In this document: positions 22,980 through 29,257 of the stretch, piece by piece
How positions within the stretch are numbered: the first letter of the stretch is position 1
Layout of the letters: each line of letters opens with the position of its first letter
Origin: Candidatus Parcubacteria bacterium
GTDB lineage: Bacteria > Patescibacteriota > Patescibacteriia > CAIXNZ01
DNA length: 45,239 nucleotides
Reading direction: 5' to 3'
Assembly: GCA_026395675.1 (NCBI GenBank)
Contig: JAPLYF010000084.1
Coordinates: 1 to 45,239, forward strand
Notes under the pieces: generated by a model
What the model was told of the DNA's origin: nothing
Databases searched by the model: none
The model's input: the letters and a program-made list of their open reading frames with translations, nothing else
Translations under genes and position numbers: made by a program

Positions 22980-25403
22980 ATGGCCCAAGATTTTAAAAGC
23001 GGGCTGACTGAAAATGAGGCCCAAAAAAGATTAGAACAATTTGGCTTAAATAAAATTATCATTCCCAAAGAAATTAGCTTCTGGTCAATTACCAAAGAAG
23101 AAATCGCAGAGCCAATGATCTTGCTCTTGCTGGTCATTGGCTTTTTTTATACGCTCTGGGGCAAATTAGAAGATGCCCTGACTATTTTTGTGGTTATTTT
23201 GCTTTTGGTTTTTGTTGAGGTCTGGAATGAATACCGAGCCAAAAAAGCTATTGCCTCCCTGTCAAAAATCTCTGCGCCTAAAACCAAAGTTTTGCGTGAT
23301 AATGAAATTAAAGAAATTAATACCGAAGAAGTTGTGCCTGGCGATATTTTAATTCTAATTCCAGGGACGCGTGTTGCCGCTGACTGCAAAATTTCTCTTT
23401 CTTACAGTCTGCAATTTGACGAATCCTCGCTGACTGGTGAATCTTTTCCCGTAGAGAAAAAAGTCAATGACGAAATTTTTGCTGGCACCTTAGCCGTGGC
23501 TGGCGAAGGCCAGGCTGAAGTTTTTGCCACTGGCAAAGAAACTAAAATGGGGAAAATTTCAGAGCTCTCGAGAGAGATTAAAGAGCCGAAAACAGCCCTG
23601 CAATTAGCCATGAAGGATTTAACAAAAAAACTTGTCTGGGCAGCTCTCTTTATTTCAGCCTTAATTCCTTTAATTGGAATATTACGAGGACAAGAATATA
23701 AGCAAATGGTTTTAATTGGTTTGGCTCTGGCTTTTGCCATTATCCCCGAAGAATTCCCCATTATCATTACCATGATTTTAGGTTTGGGCTCTTATAAACT
23801 TTCCAAACAAAATTTCCTGATTAAAAAGCTTAAAGCCGCGGAAGTTTTAGGCGATGCCACTGTGATTGTTACTGATAAAACTGGCACCATCACTGAAAAT
23901 ATTATGAAGGCTGTTTCTTTTTTTCCCCAAGGCCAAGAAAAGGAAATTTTAAAAGCAGCCATCTCTGCCACTACGGCTTTGTCTTTAACCCCGACAGATA
24001 AAGCAGTCATTAGCCGGGCCAACGAACTTAAGATTGGCAATAATTTTGGCCAAATTATCAGTGAAAGAAATTTTGGTGGCGATCGAAAAACAAAATCACT
24101 TTTACGCGAACAAGAGGGCCAGTTAATGCTCTCTATAAGCGGCGCGCCTGAAGAAGTTTTGGCAATTTGCCAGGGTGAAAAATCCCAGATTGAAATGGCG
24201 TTAAATCAAGAGACAAAAAACGGACGCCGAGTTATTGCAGTAGCCCAAAAGATTATTTCAGCTGCCAATAAAAATACGCCAATAGCTGATTTGGAAAAAC
24301 ATCTTGATTTTATCGGCTTGATTGCTTTGGAAGATCCACCCAGAAAAGGGGTCAAAGAAACTATTGCCCAAGCTACTAAAGCAGGCATCAGAACTATTAT
24401 GGTCACTGGCGATCATCCGCTCACAGCGGCCTTCATTGCTAAAAGCGTAGGCATAAACGCGGCCAAAGTTTTAACCGGAGCAGAACTTGATAAATTATCA
24501 GAGGAACAACTCAAGGAAACAGTAAAAAATGTCAATGTCTATGCCCGCGCTCTCCCAGAACACAAATACCGCCTGGTCCAGGCCTTACATGCTAATAAAG
24601 AAATTGTGGCTGTGACAGGTGATGGAGTAAATGATGCCTTGGCTTTGGAAGCAGCAGACATTGGCATTGCCATGGGCATTAAAGGCACTGATGCGGCCAA
24701 GGAAGCGGCTGACGCAGTTTTGGCTGATGATAACTTTATCACTATCTCCCGCGCTATTTTTGAAGGCAGAAAATTTTATGATAATTTAAGCAAAAGTTTG
24801 AAATATTATTTAGGCGTCAAAGTTGCTTTAATCTCTTCATTATTATTGCCAGTAATTTTTAATCTGCCGTTGCCTTTTGCGCCCATTCAAATTATTATTC
24901 TAGAATTATTCATGGATCTGGCTGCTTCTGCCGGCTTTGTGGCTGAACCTGCTGAGAAAAATATTTATACTAGGCCACCGCGCGATCCCAGACAAAAATT
25001 ATTTAATAAAAAATTAATTATGACGATTTTTATCTATGGTTTTACTTTATTTGCCGCTGTCATGGCTGCTTATTTTTATGCTAAAAGCCAGGGCTATAAT
25101 GTTATCGAAATCCAAACTTTTGCTTTCACTGCCTGGATAATAGGCCATATAATTCTGGCTTATGTTTCCCGTTCAGATAAAGTGCCTCTTTATAAACTCA
25201 AGGTATTCTCCAATAAAACCATGAATCTCTGGCTTGGGGCTGTAATTATTTTTCTCTTTTTGGCGCTAGCTATTCCGAGAATAAATTTTGAACTAAAACT
25301 CGCGCCCATTTCTTTCAGCCACTTTATTCTAATTTTTATTTTTAGTTTAATAATAATCGGCTGGCTGGAAATCAGGAAATTATTTTATAAACCAACTACT
25401 TAA
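22980..25403 (+). CDS. P-type cation-transporting ATPase, Ca2+/P2-like
   Basis: ATP-driven ion pump of the cytoplasmic membrane. The 807-aa product begins with a cation-ATPase N-domain (GLTENEAQKRLEQFGLNKI). It has the actuator motif SLTGES near residue 150, the M4 motif PEEFP near 257 (PEGLP in SERCA), the phosphorylation motif DKTGT with Asp299, the hinge TGDGVNDA near 547 and about eight to ten TM segments. The M6-region sequence is ELFMDLAAS. Overall layout is P2-type (Ca2+ or Mn2+), without heavy-metal CxxC domains. Ion specificity cannot be fixed. It is co-oriented and nearly abutting with the DedA-PAP2 fusion. Confidence 0.92.
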   Translation: MAQDFKSGLTENEAQKRLEQFGLNKIIIPKEISFWSITKEEIAEPMILLLLVIGFFYTLWGKLEDALTIFVVILLLVFVEVWNEYRAKKAIASLSKISAPKTKVLRDNEIKEINTEEVVPGDILILIPGTRVAADCKISLSYSLQFDESSLTGESFPVEKKVNDEIFAGTLAVAGEGQAEVFATGKETKMGKISELSREIKEPKTALQLAMKDLTKKLVWAALFISALIPLIGILRGQEYKQMVLIGLALAFAIIPEEFPIIITMILGLGSYKLSKQNFLIKKLKAAEVLGDATVIVTDKTGTITENIMKAVSFFPQGQEKEILKAAISATTALSLTPTDKAVISRANELKIGNNFGQIISERNFGGDRKTKSLLREQEGQLMLSISGAPEEVLAICQGEKSQIEMALNQETKNGRRVIAVAQKIISAANKNTPIADLEKHLDFIGLIALEDPPRKGVKETIAQATKAGIRTIMVTGDHPLTAAFIAKSVGINAAKVLTGAELDKLSEEQLKETVKNVNVYARALPEHKYRLVQALHANKEIVAVTGDGVNDALALEAADIGIAMGIKGTDAAKEAADAVLADDNFITISRAIFEGRKFYDNLSKSLKYYLGVKVALISSLLLPVIFNLPLPFAPIQIIILELFMDLAASAGFVAEPAEKNIYTRPPRDPRQKLFNKKLIMTIFIYGFTLFAAVMAAYFYAKSQGYNVIEIQTFAFTAWIIGHIILAYVSRSDKVPLYKLKVFSNKTMNLWLGAVIIFLFLALAIPRINFELKLAPISFSHFILIFIFSLIIIGWLEIRKLFYKPTT

Positions 25404-25423
25404 CAACTTACTACAAAACAACA

Positions 25424-25780
25424 ATGGAAAAATTTAGGTTTTTAAAATGGCCAGTTTATAAAGATGCTAAAAAAATATTTGGTCTAATTTTGGAAACAGT
25501 TGAAAAATTCCCTAATCATATAAGATTCAGTATTGGCCAACAATTGATAAGAGCAGCTTTTTCAATAATTTTAAACATCGCCGAAGGTAGCGGCAGGAAA
25601 ACAGACAAAGAATTGAAAAGATATTTTGACATATCCCTTGGTTCGTGTTATGAATTATTAGCCTGTGCCGATACCTTGTCAGAACAAAATTTTATATCAC
25701 AAGAACTTTTTGAAAAAATCTATGTTTCAATTGATGAAATAACCAATCAACTCGGCGGTTTTAAAAAATCCATAAAATAG
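25424..25780 (+). CDS. Four-helix-bundle protein (23S rRNA intervening-sequence protein family)
   Basis: The 118-aa product is nearly all helical, with the family pattern KWPVYKDAKK, then GQQLIRAAFSIILNIAEGSGR, RYFDISLGSCYELLACADTL and a C-terminal helix. First described as encoded within 23S rRNA insertions, the family is now mostly found as free-standing genes. Function unknown; it is thought to bind nucleic acid as a pentamer. It lies 20 nt after the ATPase and before tRNA debris, a mobile-looking neighbourhood. Confidence 0.9.
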   Translation: MEKFRFLKWPVYKDAKKIFGLILETVEKFPNHIRFSIGQQLIRAAFSIILNIAEGSGRKTDKELKRYFDISLGSCYELLACADTLSEQNFISQELFEKIYVSIDEITNQLGGFKKSIK

Positions 25781-25813
25781 TTGTAGAGTTGTGGAGTTGT
25801 AAAGTTGTTTCAG

Positions 25814-25869
25814 CGGGGTATAGCGAAGTGGTATCGCGGTCCGACGTACGTCGGACAGATCGGCGGGTT
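25814..25869 (+). pseudogene. 5' part of a broken tRNA-Pro-like gene
   Basis: It shows acceptor strand CGGGGTA, TA, D-arm GCGA-AGTGGTA-TCGC, then the 18-nt palindrome GTCCGACGTACGTCGGAC (25839-25856) in place of an anticodon arm, then AGATC. It loses the T-arm. Its missing 3' half is found at 26240-26287. Confidence 0.65.
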
Positions 25870-25885
25870 TAAATAAATTAATTGT

Positions 25886-26164
25886 ATGGAACAGGGATTT
25901 GTATACATTATACAAAGTCAAACATCAAACAATTATTATACTGGCTCAAGTGAAAATCCTACCAAAAGACTTTCCGAACATAATCGGGGAAAAGTAAAAT
26001 CCACCAGGAATAAAGGTCCCTGGATTTTAAAATTCACACAAGGTTTTCCTACCATAAAAGAGGCTAAGCAAATTGAATACATGATTAAGAAACTGAAAAG
26101 AAGGGATTATCTAGAAAGAATTATTCAAGATGGATATATTAAGATGAAAATAAACGGGCTGTAG
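25886..26164 (+). CDS. GIY-YIG single-domain endonuclease-like protein
   Basis: The 92-aa product has the GIY-YIG core as VYI (6-8) and YTG (18-20), with the conserved Arg28 in NPTKRLSEHN and the catalytic-type Glu64 in AKQIEYMIKK. Small stand-alone GIY-YIG proteins like this (UPF0213-like) are frequent in Patescibacteria; DNA cleavage is plausible but unproven. Its stop codon (TAG, 26162-26164) lies inside the downstream tRNA-Pro, giving a 10-nt overlap. The gene sits between two halves of a broken tRNA and may have been inserted with the tRNA-Pro(CGG). Confidence 0.85.
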   Translation: MEQGFVYIIQSQTSNNYYTGSSENPTKRLSEHNRGKVKSTRNKGPWILKFTQGFPTIKEAKQIEYMIKKLKRRDYLERIIQDGYIKMKINGL

Positions 26165-26228
26165 CGAAGCTGGCTATCGCGCCACGTTCGGGACGTGGAG
26201 ACCGGCGGTTCAAATCCGCCCAGCCCGA
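26155..26228 (+). tRNA. tRNA-Pro (anticodon CGG)
   Basis: Complete 74-nt cloverleaf. Acceptor CGGGCTG/CAGCCCG with A73; D-stem GCGA/TCGC; anticodon stem CCACG/CGTGG with loop TTCGGGA (anticodon CGG); T-arm GGCGG-TTCAAAT-CCGCC. No encoded CCA. Same acceptor as the tRNA-Pro(GGG) at 20657. Confidence 0.94.
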
Positions 26229-26231
26229 CCC

Positions 26232-26287
26232 ATAGCGCGGTCCGACGGACGTCGGACAGATCCCGAGTTCGAATCTCGGTACCCCGA
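26232..26287 (+). pseudogene. 3' part of a broken tRNA-Pro-like gene
   Basis: It starts mid-D-arm (TAGCGCGG), carries the palindrome GTCCGACGGACGTCGGAC (26240-26257), then AGATC, an intact T-arm CCGAG-TTCGAAT-CTCGG and acceptor TACCCCG-A. The acceptor complements the CGGGGTA of the fragment at 25814. Confidence 0.65.
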
Positions 26288-26298
26288 AAACTTACCAA

Positions 26299-26360
26299 AG
26301 CTGTTTGGCGCGCCCCGATGAACGTCGGGGAGGTCGCCCCGCAGTGCGTGGCCAGCCCGA
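26299..26360 (+). pseudogene. Second tRNA-Pro-like remnant
   Basis: A D-arm-like GCTGTTTGGCGCGC is followed by CCCCGA-TGAACG-TCGGGG in place of an anticodon arm. Then come a degraded T-arm and the acceptor end CAGCCCGA shared with both intact tRNA-Pro genes. It lacks a 7-nt anticodon loop and a 5' acceptor strand. Confidence 0.55.
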
Positions 26361-26393
26361 CCAAGTTAAAATTCTCAAAATTAAATACTAACA

Positions 26394-26422
26394 TTGACAA
26401 AATGATTTTTCTTTGCTAAGTT
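26394..26422 (+). promoter_or_regulatory. Promoter of the L,D-transpeptidase gene
   Basis: TTGACA, a 17-bp spacer ending TTTGC (extended -10) and TAAGTT. About 65 nt upstream of the gene. Confidence 0.75.
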
Positions 26423-26486
26423 AATAATCAAACCTTGTCCTTTTTAAACCCCAAGCAAAACCGCACTAAAAGGAGGAAAAGAACGT

Positions 26487-27224
26487 ATGTTTGTGAAGGC
26501 GTTTTGCAAAATTTCCCTGTTTTCTCTGGCGATTTTGTTTTTCTTAACCAACAAAGCCCAAAGCCAAGAAAATCAGGGCCTTTATGGTGAAACCCTTTGC
26601 AACGACCCTGATTTCCACTGCCTTACTGTCACAGCAGTTACCGCAGAAAAGGAAATCAAAACTAAAAGAGGCCTTAAAAAAATTGGGGTCTTAATGCCGC
26701 AAACCTGGCTAGAACTCTGGCCTGATGAGAATGAACGGGAAATCATCATGAAAATCAACCGGCTCAATATCAAGCTCAAAGTCGGAATGACTATTGCTGT
26801 GCCAAATGATTTAACTGCTAAAACCCTGCTGGATTTTTCTCCTTATGAGAAAAAAATTGATGCCCCCAATAAAAAACTATTGATTTTCGATCCGAATTTG
26901 CTGGCCTGGGCAGCTTATGATGCTGAAGGTAAGCTGGTGCGCTGGGGACCAGCTGTCGGCGGGAAAAAAGGCAAATTGACTGTGGTCGGCAATTTTCACA
27001 TTATTAAAAAATCAGGCCCTAAATGCCGCTCGGGTAAATATAATGCGCCCATGCCTTGGGCCATGTTTTTCCACCCGGCTGGCTATGCTTTCCATGGCTC
27101 GCCCAACGTGCCTGGCCAAAATGCCAGCCATGGCTGTGTCCGCCTTTTCAATGATGATGCCGAGTGGCTCAATAAAAATTTCGTGGAAATTGGGACAAAA
27201 GTAATTATCAATCCCTATGAATAA
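26487..27224 (+). CDS. Secreted L,D-transpeptidase (YkuD) with LysM-like segment
   Basis: Cross-links peptidoglycan or attaches proteins to it outside the membrane. The 245-aa product has a signal-peptide-like N-terminus (residues 1-26, ending AQS). A LysM-like stretch (about 72-108, ending KVGMTIAVPN) follows, then a YkuD domain (about 130-243) with the catalytic HGSP (His203) and SHGCVR (214-219, Cys217). A strong AGGAGG lies 10 nt before the ATG. It has its own promoter and terminator, so it is monocistronic. This implies a peptidoglycan wall with 3-3 linkages. Confidence 0.92.
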   Translation: MFVKAFCKISLFSLAILFFLTNKAQSQENQGLYGETLCNDPDFHCLTVTAVTAEKEIKTKRGLKKIGVLMPQTWLELWPDENEREIIMKINRLNIKLKVGMTIAVPNDLTAKTLLDFSPYEKKIDAPNKKLLIFDPNLLAWAAYDAEGKLVRWGPAVGGKKGKLTVVGNFHIIKKSGPKCRSGKYNAPMPWAMFFHPAGYAFHGSPNVPGQNASHGCVRLFNDDAEWLNKNFVEIGTKVIINPYE

Positions 27225-27237
27225 AAAAATAAATAGA

Positions 27238-27266
27238 CCCCATACCAATTACGGTATGGGGCTTTT
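27238..27266 (+). terminator. Terminator of the L,D-transpeptidase gene
   Basis: CCCCATACC / GGTATGGGG stem with a 6-nt loop, then CTTTT. Confidence 0.85.
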
Positions 27267-27278
27267 AAATTATCTGGC

Positions 27279-27536
27279 CTATTTATTTTTTTTTACCAGT
27301 TTTAAATTAGGGCCATCCCTTACTAATACAAAAAATTCTCCTCTGAAGCTGACGCACTCAACTTCTTCCATTAAAGCCTCGCCTACGCTTTTGTTCGTAA
27401 AAGCAGGCAAGGTATCATAAATTAATGTATTCATGGCTGCTCTTAAGGCCTCAGCCAATAATGTAGCCAACTTTTCATTTTTAAATTTAATCTCTCTAAT
27501 TGCTTTAGGCCAGTTATCATCTAACTCCATGATCAT
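27279..27536 (-). CDS. Small hypothetical protein
   Basis: Not recognised. The 85-aa product has a helical N-terminal half (WPKAIREIKFKNEKLATLLAEAL) and a C-terminal strand-like region (VECVSFRGEFFVLVRDG). No membrane segment or cysteine pairs. A GGAGGT Shine-Dalgarno supports it; ATG codons at 27536 and 27530 are both usable. A hairpin GGCAC-TTC-GTGCC (27551-27563) lies directly upstream of the ribosome binding site. Convergent with the L,D-transpeptidase gene. Confidence 0.75.
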   Translation of the reverse strand: MIMELDDNWPKAIREIKFKNEKLATLLAEALRAAMNTLIYDTLPAFTNKSVGEALMEEVECVSFRGEFFVLVRDGPNLKLVKKNK

Positions 27537-27630
27537 TTTCCACCTCCATCGGCACTTCGTGCCTTATTGCTGGTTTGAACTTAACAAAACTAGCAGAAAC
27601 AGTCAACCTCGTCGCATGACAGGTCAATTA

Positions 27631-27665
27631 AAAAACCGCTCCCCGCAACGCGGGGAACGGTTTTT
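27631..27665 (-). terminator. Strong terminator
   Basis: AAAAACCG.TCCCCGC pairs with GCGGGGA.CGGTTTTT around a 3-nt loop, with a T-run on the minus strand. It follows the short gene remnant at 27676. Confidence 0.85.
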
Positions 27666-27675
27666 ATAATTTATT

Positions 27676-27795
27676 TTATCTCGTTGCCTGGATTGTTTCT
27701 CTAAGTTCAGCGCTCGGGGCAGTGACCGTAACCCTACCATTGGCTTGCGAAATAAAATAGCCAGCACCATTGGTTGCCTTAAGCGCAGCCTTTAG
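27676..27795 (-). pseudogene. C-terminal remnant of a lost gene
   Basis: In one minus-strand frame the codons read LKAALKATNGAGYFISQ, then ANGRVTVTAPSAELRE, then TIQATR and a stop. This looks like a natural protein C-terminus. A stop (27796-27798) lies just upstream and no start codon is available. It still has a strong terminator. Probably a decayed gene; the parent family is not recognised. Confidence 0.45.
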
Positions 27796-27831
27796 CTACG
27801 CCCCGCTCAAAAAGAACTGAATTTAAAAGAC

Positions 27832-27853
27832 CGCCATTTTAGTAGCGGCCGCA
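27832..27853 (-). terminator. Terminator of the 39-aa membrane gene
   Basis: GGCCGC / GCGGTC stem with a ~10-nt loop, followed by TTTTAAATT on the minus strand. Confidence 0.6.
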
Positions 27854-27866
27854 TATTTAAAATTTT

Positions 27867-27986
27867 TTAAGATAAATTAAAATATTTGGCCGCTAGCTCA
27901 TAAACTAATACCAAAATAGCAACTAAAATAAAAATATTAGCGGCAGAAATTTTATAATTAGATTTTGTCTGATTGATTAAATTCAT
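27867..27986 (-). CDS. 39-aa single-pass membrane mini-protein
   Basis: Below usual length cutoffs. It reads MNLINQTKSNYKISAAN, then IFILVAILVLVYELAAKYF, then NLS and a stop: a polar N-terminus, one hydrophobic helix (about residues 17-35) and a short tail. A near-consensus promoter (TTGACA-17-TAAACT) ends only 9 nt before the ATG, so the mRNA would be almost leaderless, and a terminator follows. Not recognised; possible toxin-like or regulatory small membrane protein. Confidence 0.5.
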   Translation of the reverse strand: MNLINQTKSNYKISAANIFILVAILVLVYELAAKYFNLS

Positions 27987-27995
27987 ATGAAATAA

Positions 27996-28024
27996 AGTTT
28001 AAACTATAGATAAAATTTTGTCAA
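27996..28024 (-). promoter_or_regulatory. Promoter of the 39-aa membrane gene
   Basis: TTGACA (28019-28024), a 17-bp spacer and TAAACT (27996-28001) on the minus strand. Confidence 0.7.
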
Positions 28025-28052
28025 GTCTTTTAGGCAAAATAAGCCAAAATTA

Positions 28053-28086
28053 CAGCCCCGCCTTTTCTTTAGAAAGGGCGGGGCTG
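28053..28086 (-). terminator. Terminator of the 61-aa zinc-ribbon gene
   Basis: CAGCCCCGCC / GGCGGGGCTG stem with further TTTCT/AGAAA pairing inside, followed on the minus strand by TAATTTT. Confidence 0.8.
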
Positions 28087-28092
28087 ATCGCC

Positions 28093-28278
28093 TTAAAGTC
28101 CGATTAACCGTGGCTGCTTGACTATTTCTTTGGTTTCTGGGTCAAAATGCACCCATTTGCTTTCAGTTGAACCGCAGTTATGGCATTTCCCATTAGAATT
28201 CTTTATAGAATTCCAATCAATGCCGCACTCTTTGCAGACCTTTTTTAGCGGGAAATATTCGACAGGGATTACATCCAT
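28093..28278 (-). CDS. 61-aa zinc-ribbon-like protein
   Basis: Not assigned to a family. Cysteine pairs at 15/18 and 32/35 (CKEC, CHNC) form a rubredoxin- or ribbon-like zinc site, followed by KWVHFDPETKEIVKQPRL. A strong AAGGAGGT Shine-Dalgarno precedes the ATG. A large nested hairpin ends only a few bases upstream of that site. Its own terminator follows. Monocistronic tiny gene in a run of similar units. Confidence 0.75.
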   Translation of the reverse strand: MDVIPVEYFPLKKVCKECGIDWNSIKNSNGKCHNCGSTESKWVHFDPETKEIVKQPRLIGL

Positions 28279-28294
28279 TTCCAGACCTCCTTGC

Positions 28295-28330
28295 CCTCCG
28301 TAGTCCCGCTGTGCGGGACGTAGGAGGGCT
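28295..28330. repeat. Nested palindrome next to a ribosome binding site
   Basis: The outer arms CCCTCCGTA / TACGGAGGG-like enclose TCCCGC-TGT-GCGGGA. On the minus strand it ends right before AAGGAGGT of the 61-aa gene, and its CCTCC arm could alternatively pair with that site. The same core is found at 4.35 and 28.57 kb. Confidence 0.7.
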
Positions 28331-28360
28331 TTTTCTTTTTAAATTTAAAGATCAAAAATA

Positions 28361-28390
28361 AAACCAGCCCCGCGGCGCGGGGCTAGTTTT
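28361..28390 (-). terminator. Terminator of the 34-aa membrane gene
   Basis: A 13-bp stem AACTAGCCCCGC / GCGGGGCTGGTTT with a 3-nt loop, then TTTTATTTTT on the minus strand. Confidence 0.85.
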
Positions 28391-28414
28391 TATCTTAACA
28401 ATGTAAATTTGATA

Positions 28415-28519
28415 TCAAAAAAGCCTTGCCGCGAGTAAGCACAATAATAAAAGCAATAGGCCTAATAAATTTATCCTGACATCAATTTTCTCCAGTTGTA
28501 ATGCTTTAGTGGTTATCAT
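28415..28519 (-). CDS. 34-aa single-pass membrane mini-protein
   Basis: It reads MITTKALQLEKIDVRI, then NLLGLLLLLLCLLAARLF and a stop: an amphipathic start followed by a Leu-rich helix (about residues 17-34). A near-consensus promoter (TTGACA-16-TATAAT, with TGC) ends 9 nt before the ATG, implying a nearly leaderless mRNA. A strong terminator follows. Not recognised; alternatively the unit is a small RNA. Confidence 0.5.
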   Translation of the reverse strand: MITTKALQLEKIDVRINLLGLLLLLLCLLAARLF

Positions 28520-28528
28520 ATTAATTTG

Positions 28529-28556
28529 ATTATAGCAAGAGGTAAAAATTTGTCAA
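28529..28556 (-). promoter_or_regulatory. Promoter of the 34-aa membrane gene
   Basis: TTGACA (28551-28556), a 16-bp spacer ending TTGC and TATAAT (28529-28534) on the minus strand. Confidence 0.75.
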
Positions 28557-28565
28557 ATTTCAATC

Positions 28566-28598
28566 CACCGAAGTCCCGCTCGGCGGGACGTAGGCGGA
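28566..28598. repeat. Nested palindrome downstream of ndk
   Basis: CCACCGAAG and CGTAGGCGG arms surround TCCCGC-TCG-GCGGGA. It closes the ndk gene and may help end or stabilise the transcript. Confidence 0.65.
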
Positions 28599-29183
28599 TT
28601 AAACACGCCAATTTGCATCATACAATATTGTGTCTCTGGCCAAATTGTAATCCCAAATCTCATCTTTTTTAAACCAAATAACAATCTCTTTTTCCGCCTC
28701 AGCCACAGTGCCTGAAGCATGGACCAAATTTCTAATTGCCCTATTGGCTAAATCAGCCATTTGATAAGTTTCAATCGGGCTCAAGTCGCCTCTGATTGTG
28801 CCAATAGCCGCGCTAAAAGGTTCAGTACTGCCGCAGATTTTGCGAACCAAAGAGACGGCTGCGTTGCCTTCCCAAACCATGGCGACCACAGGACCGGCAG
28901 TCATGAAATTTTTCAAGCGCTTTAAAACATCTTTGCCCACAGCAACCGGATCATTATTGGGCGGCTCCAGACCCTTTTCTTTATATGATTCAATAGCTTT
29001 GACACCGACTGTTTTGAGCCAGCTGGGATCAATAGTATAATGTTTTTCTACCATTTTATCATCTGCCTGGACTAATTTCATGCCTACTAATTTTAAGCCG
29101 CTGCGCTCCAAGCGGCAAATAATTTCGCCAATTAAATTTCTTTGCACGCCATCTGGCTTAATAATAACAAGGGTTTTTTCCAT
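28599..29183 (-). CDS. ndk: Nucleoside diphosphate kinase, long form
   Basis: Transfers the gamma-phosphate between NTPs and NDPs through a phosphohistidine. The 194-aa product starts MEKTLVIIKPDGVQRNLIGE. The catalytic His155 is in NLVHASGTVAEAEKEI, and the ATP-site FSAAIGTIRGD is intact. Compared with ~140-aa enzymes it has an insertion of about 40 residues (roughly 53-92, after HYTIDPSW), a long form also seen in other lineages. It has its own consensus promoter. With adk and MazG it covers nucleotide interconversion. Confidence 0.95.
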   Translation of the reverse strand: MEKTLVIIKPDGVQRNLIGEIICRLERSGLKLVGMKLVQADDKMVEKHYTIDPSWLKTVGVKAIESYKEKGLEPPNNDPVAVGKDVLKRLKNFMTAGPVVAMVWEGNAAVSLVRKICGSTEPFSAAIGTIRGDLSPIETYQMADLANRAIRNLVHASGTVAEAEKEIVIWFKKDEIWDYNLARDTILYDANWRV

Positions 29184-29216
29184 AAAAATTTGTTTTAAAG
29201 TTATAAATATGAAATT

Positions 29217-29245
29217 ATTTTAGCAAAAAATATATTTAAGGTCAA
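29217..29245 (-). promoter_or_regulatory. ndk promoter
   Basis: TTGACC (29240-29245), a 17-bp spacer ending TTGC and TAAAAT (29217-29222) on the minus strand. Confidence 0.75.
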
Positions 29246-29257
29246 GTTTAAATATTT

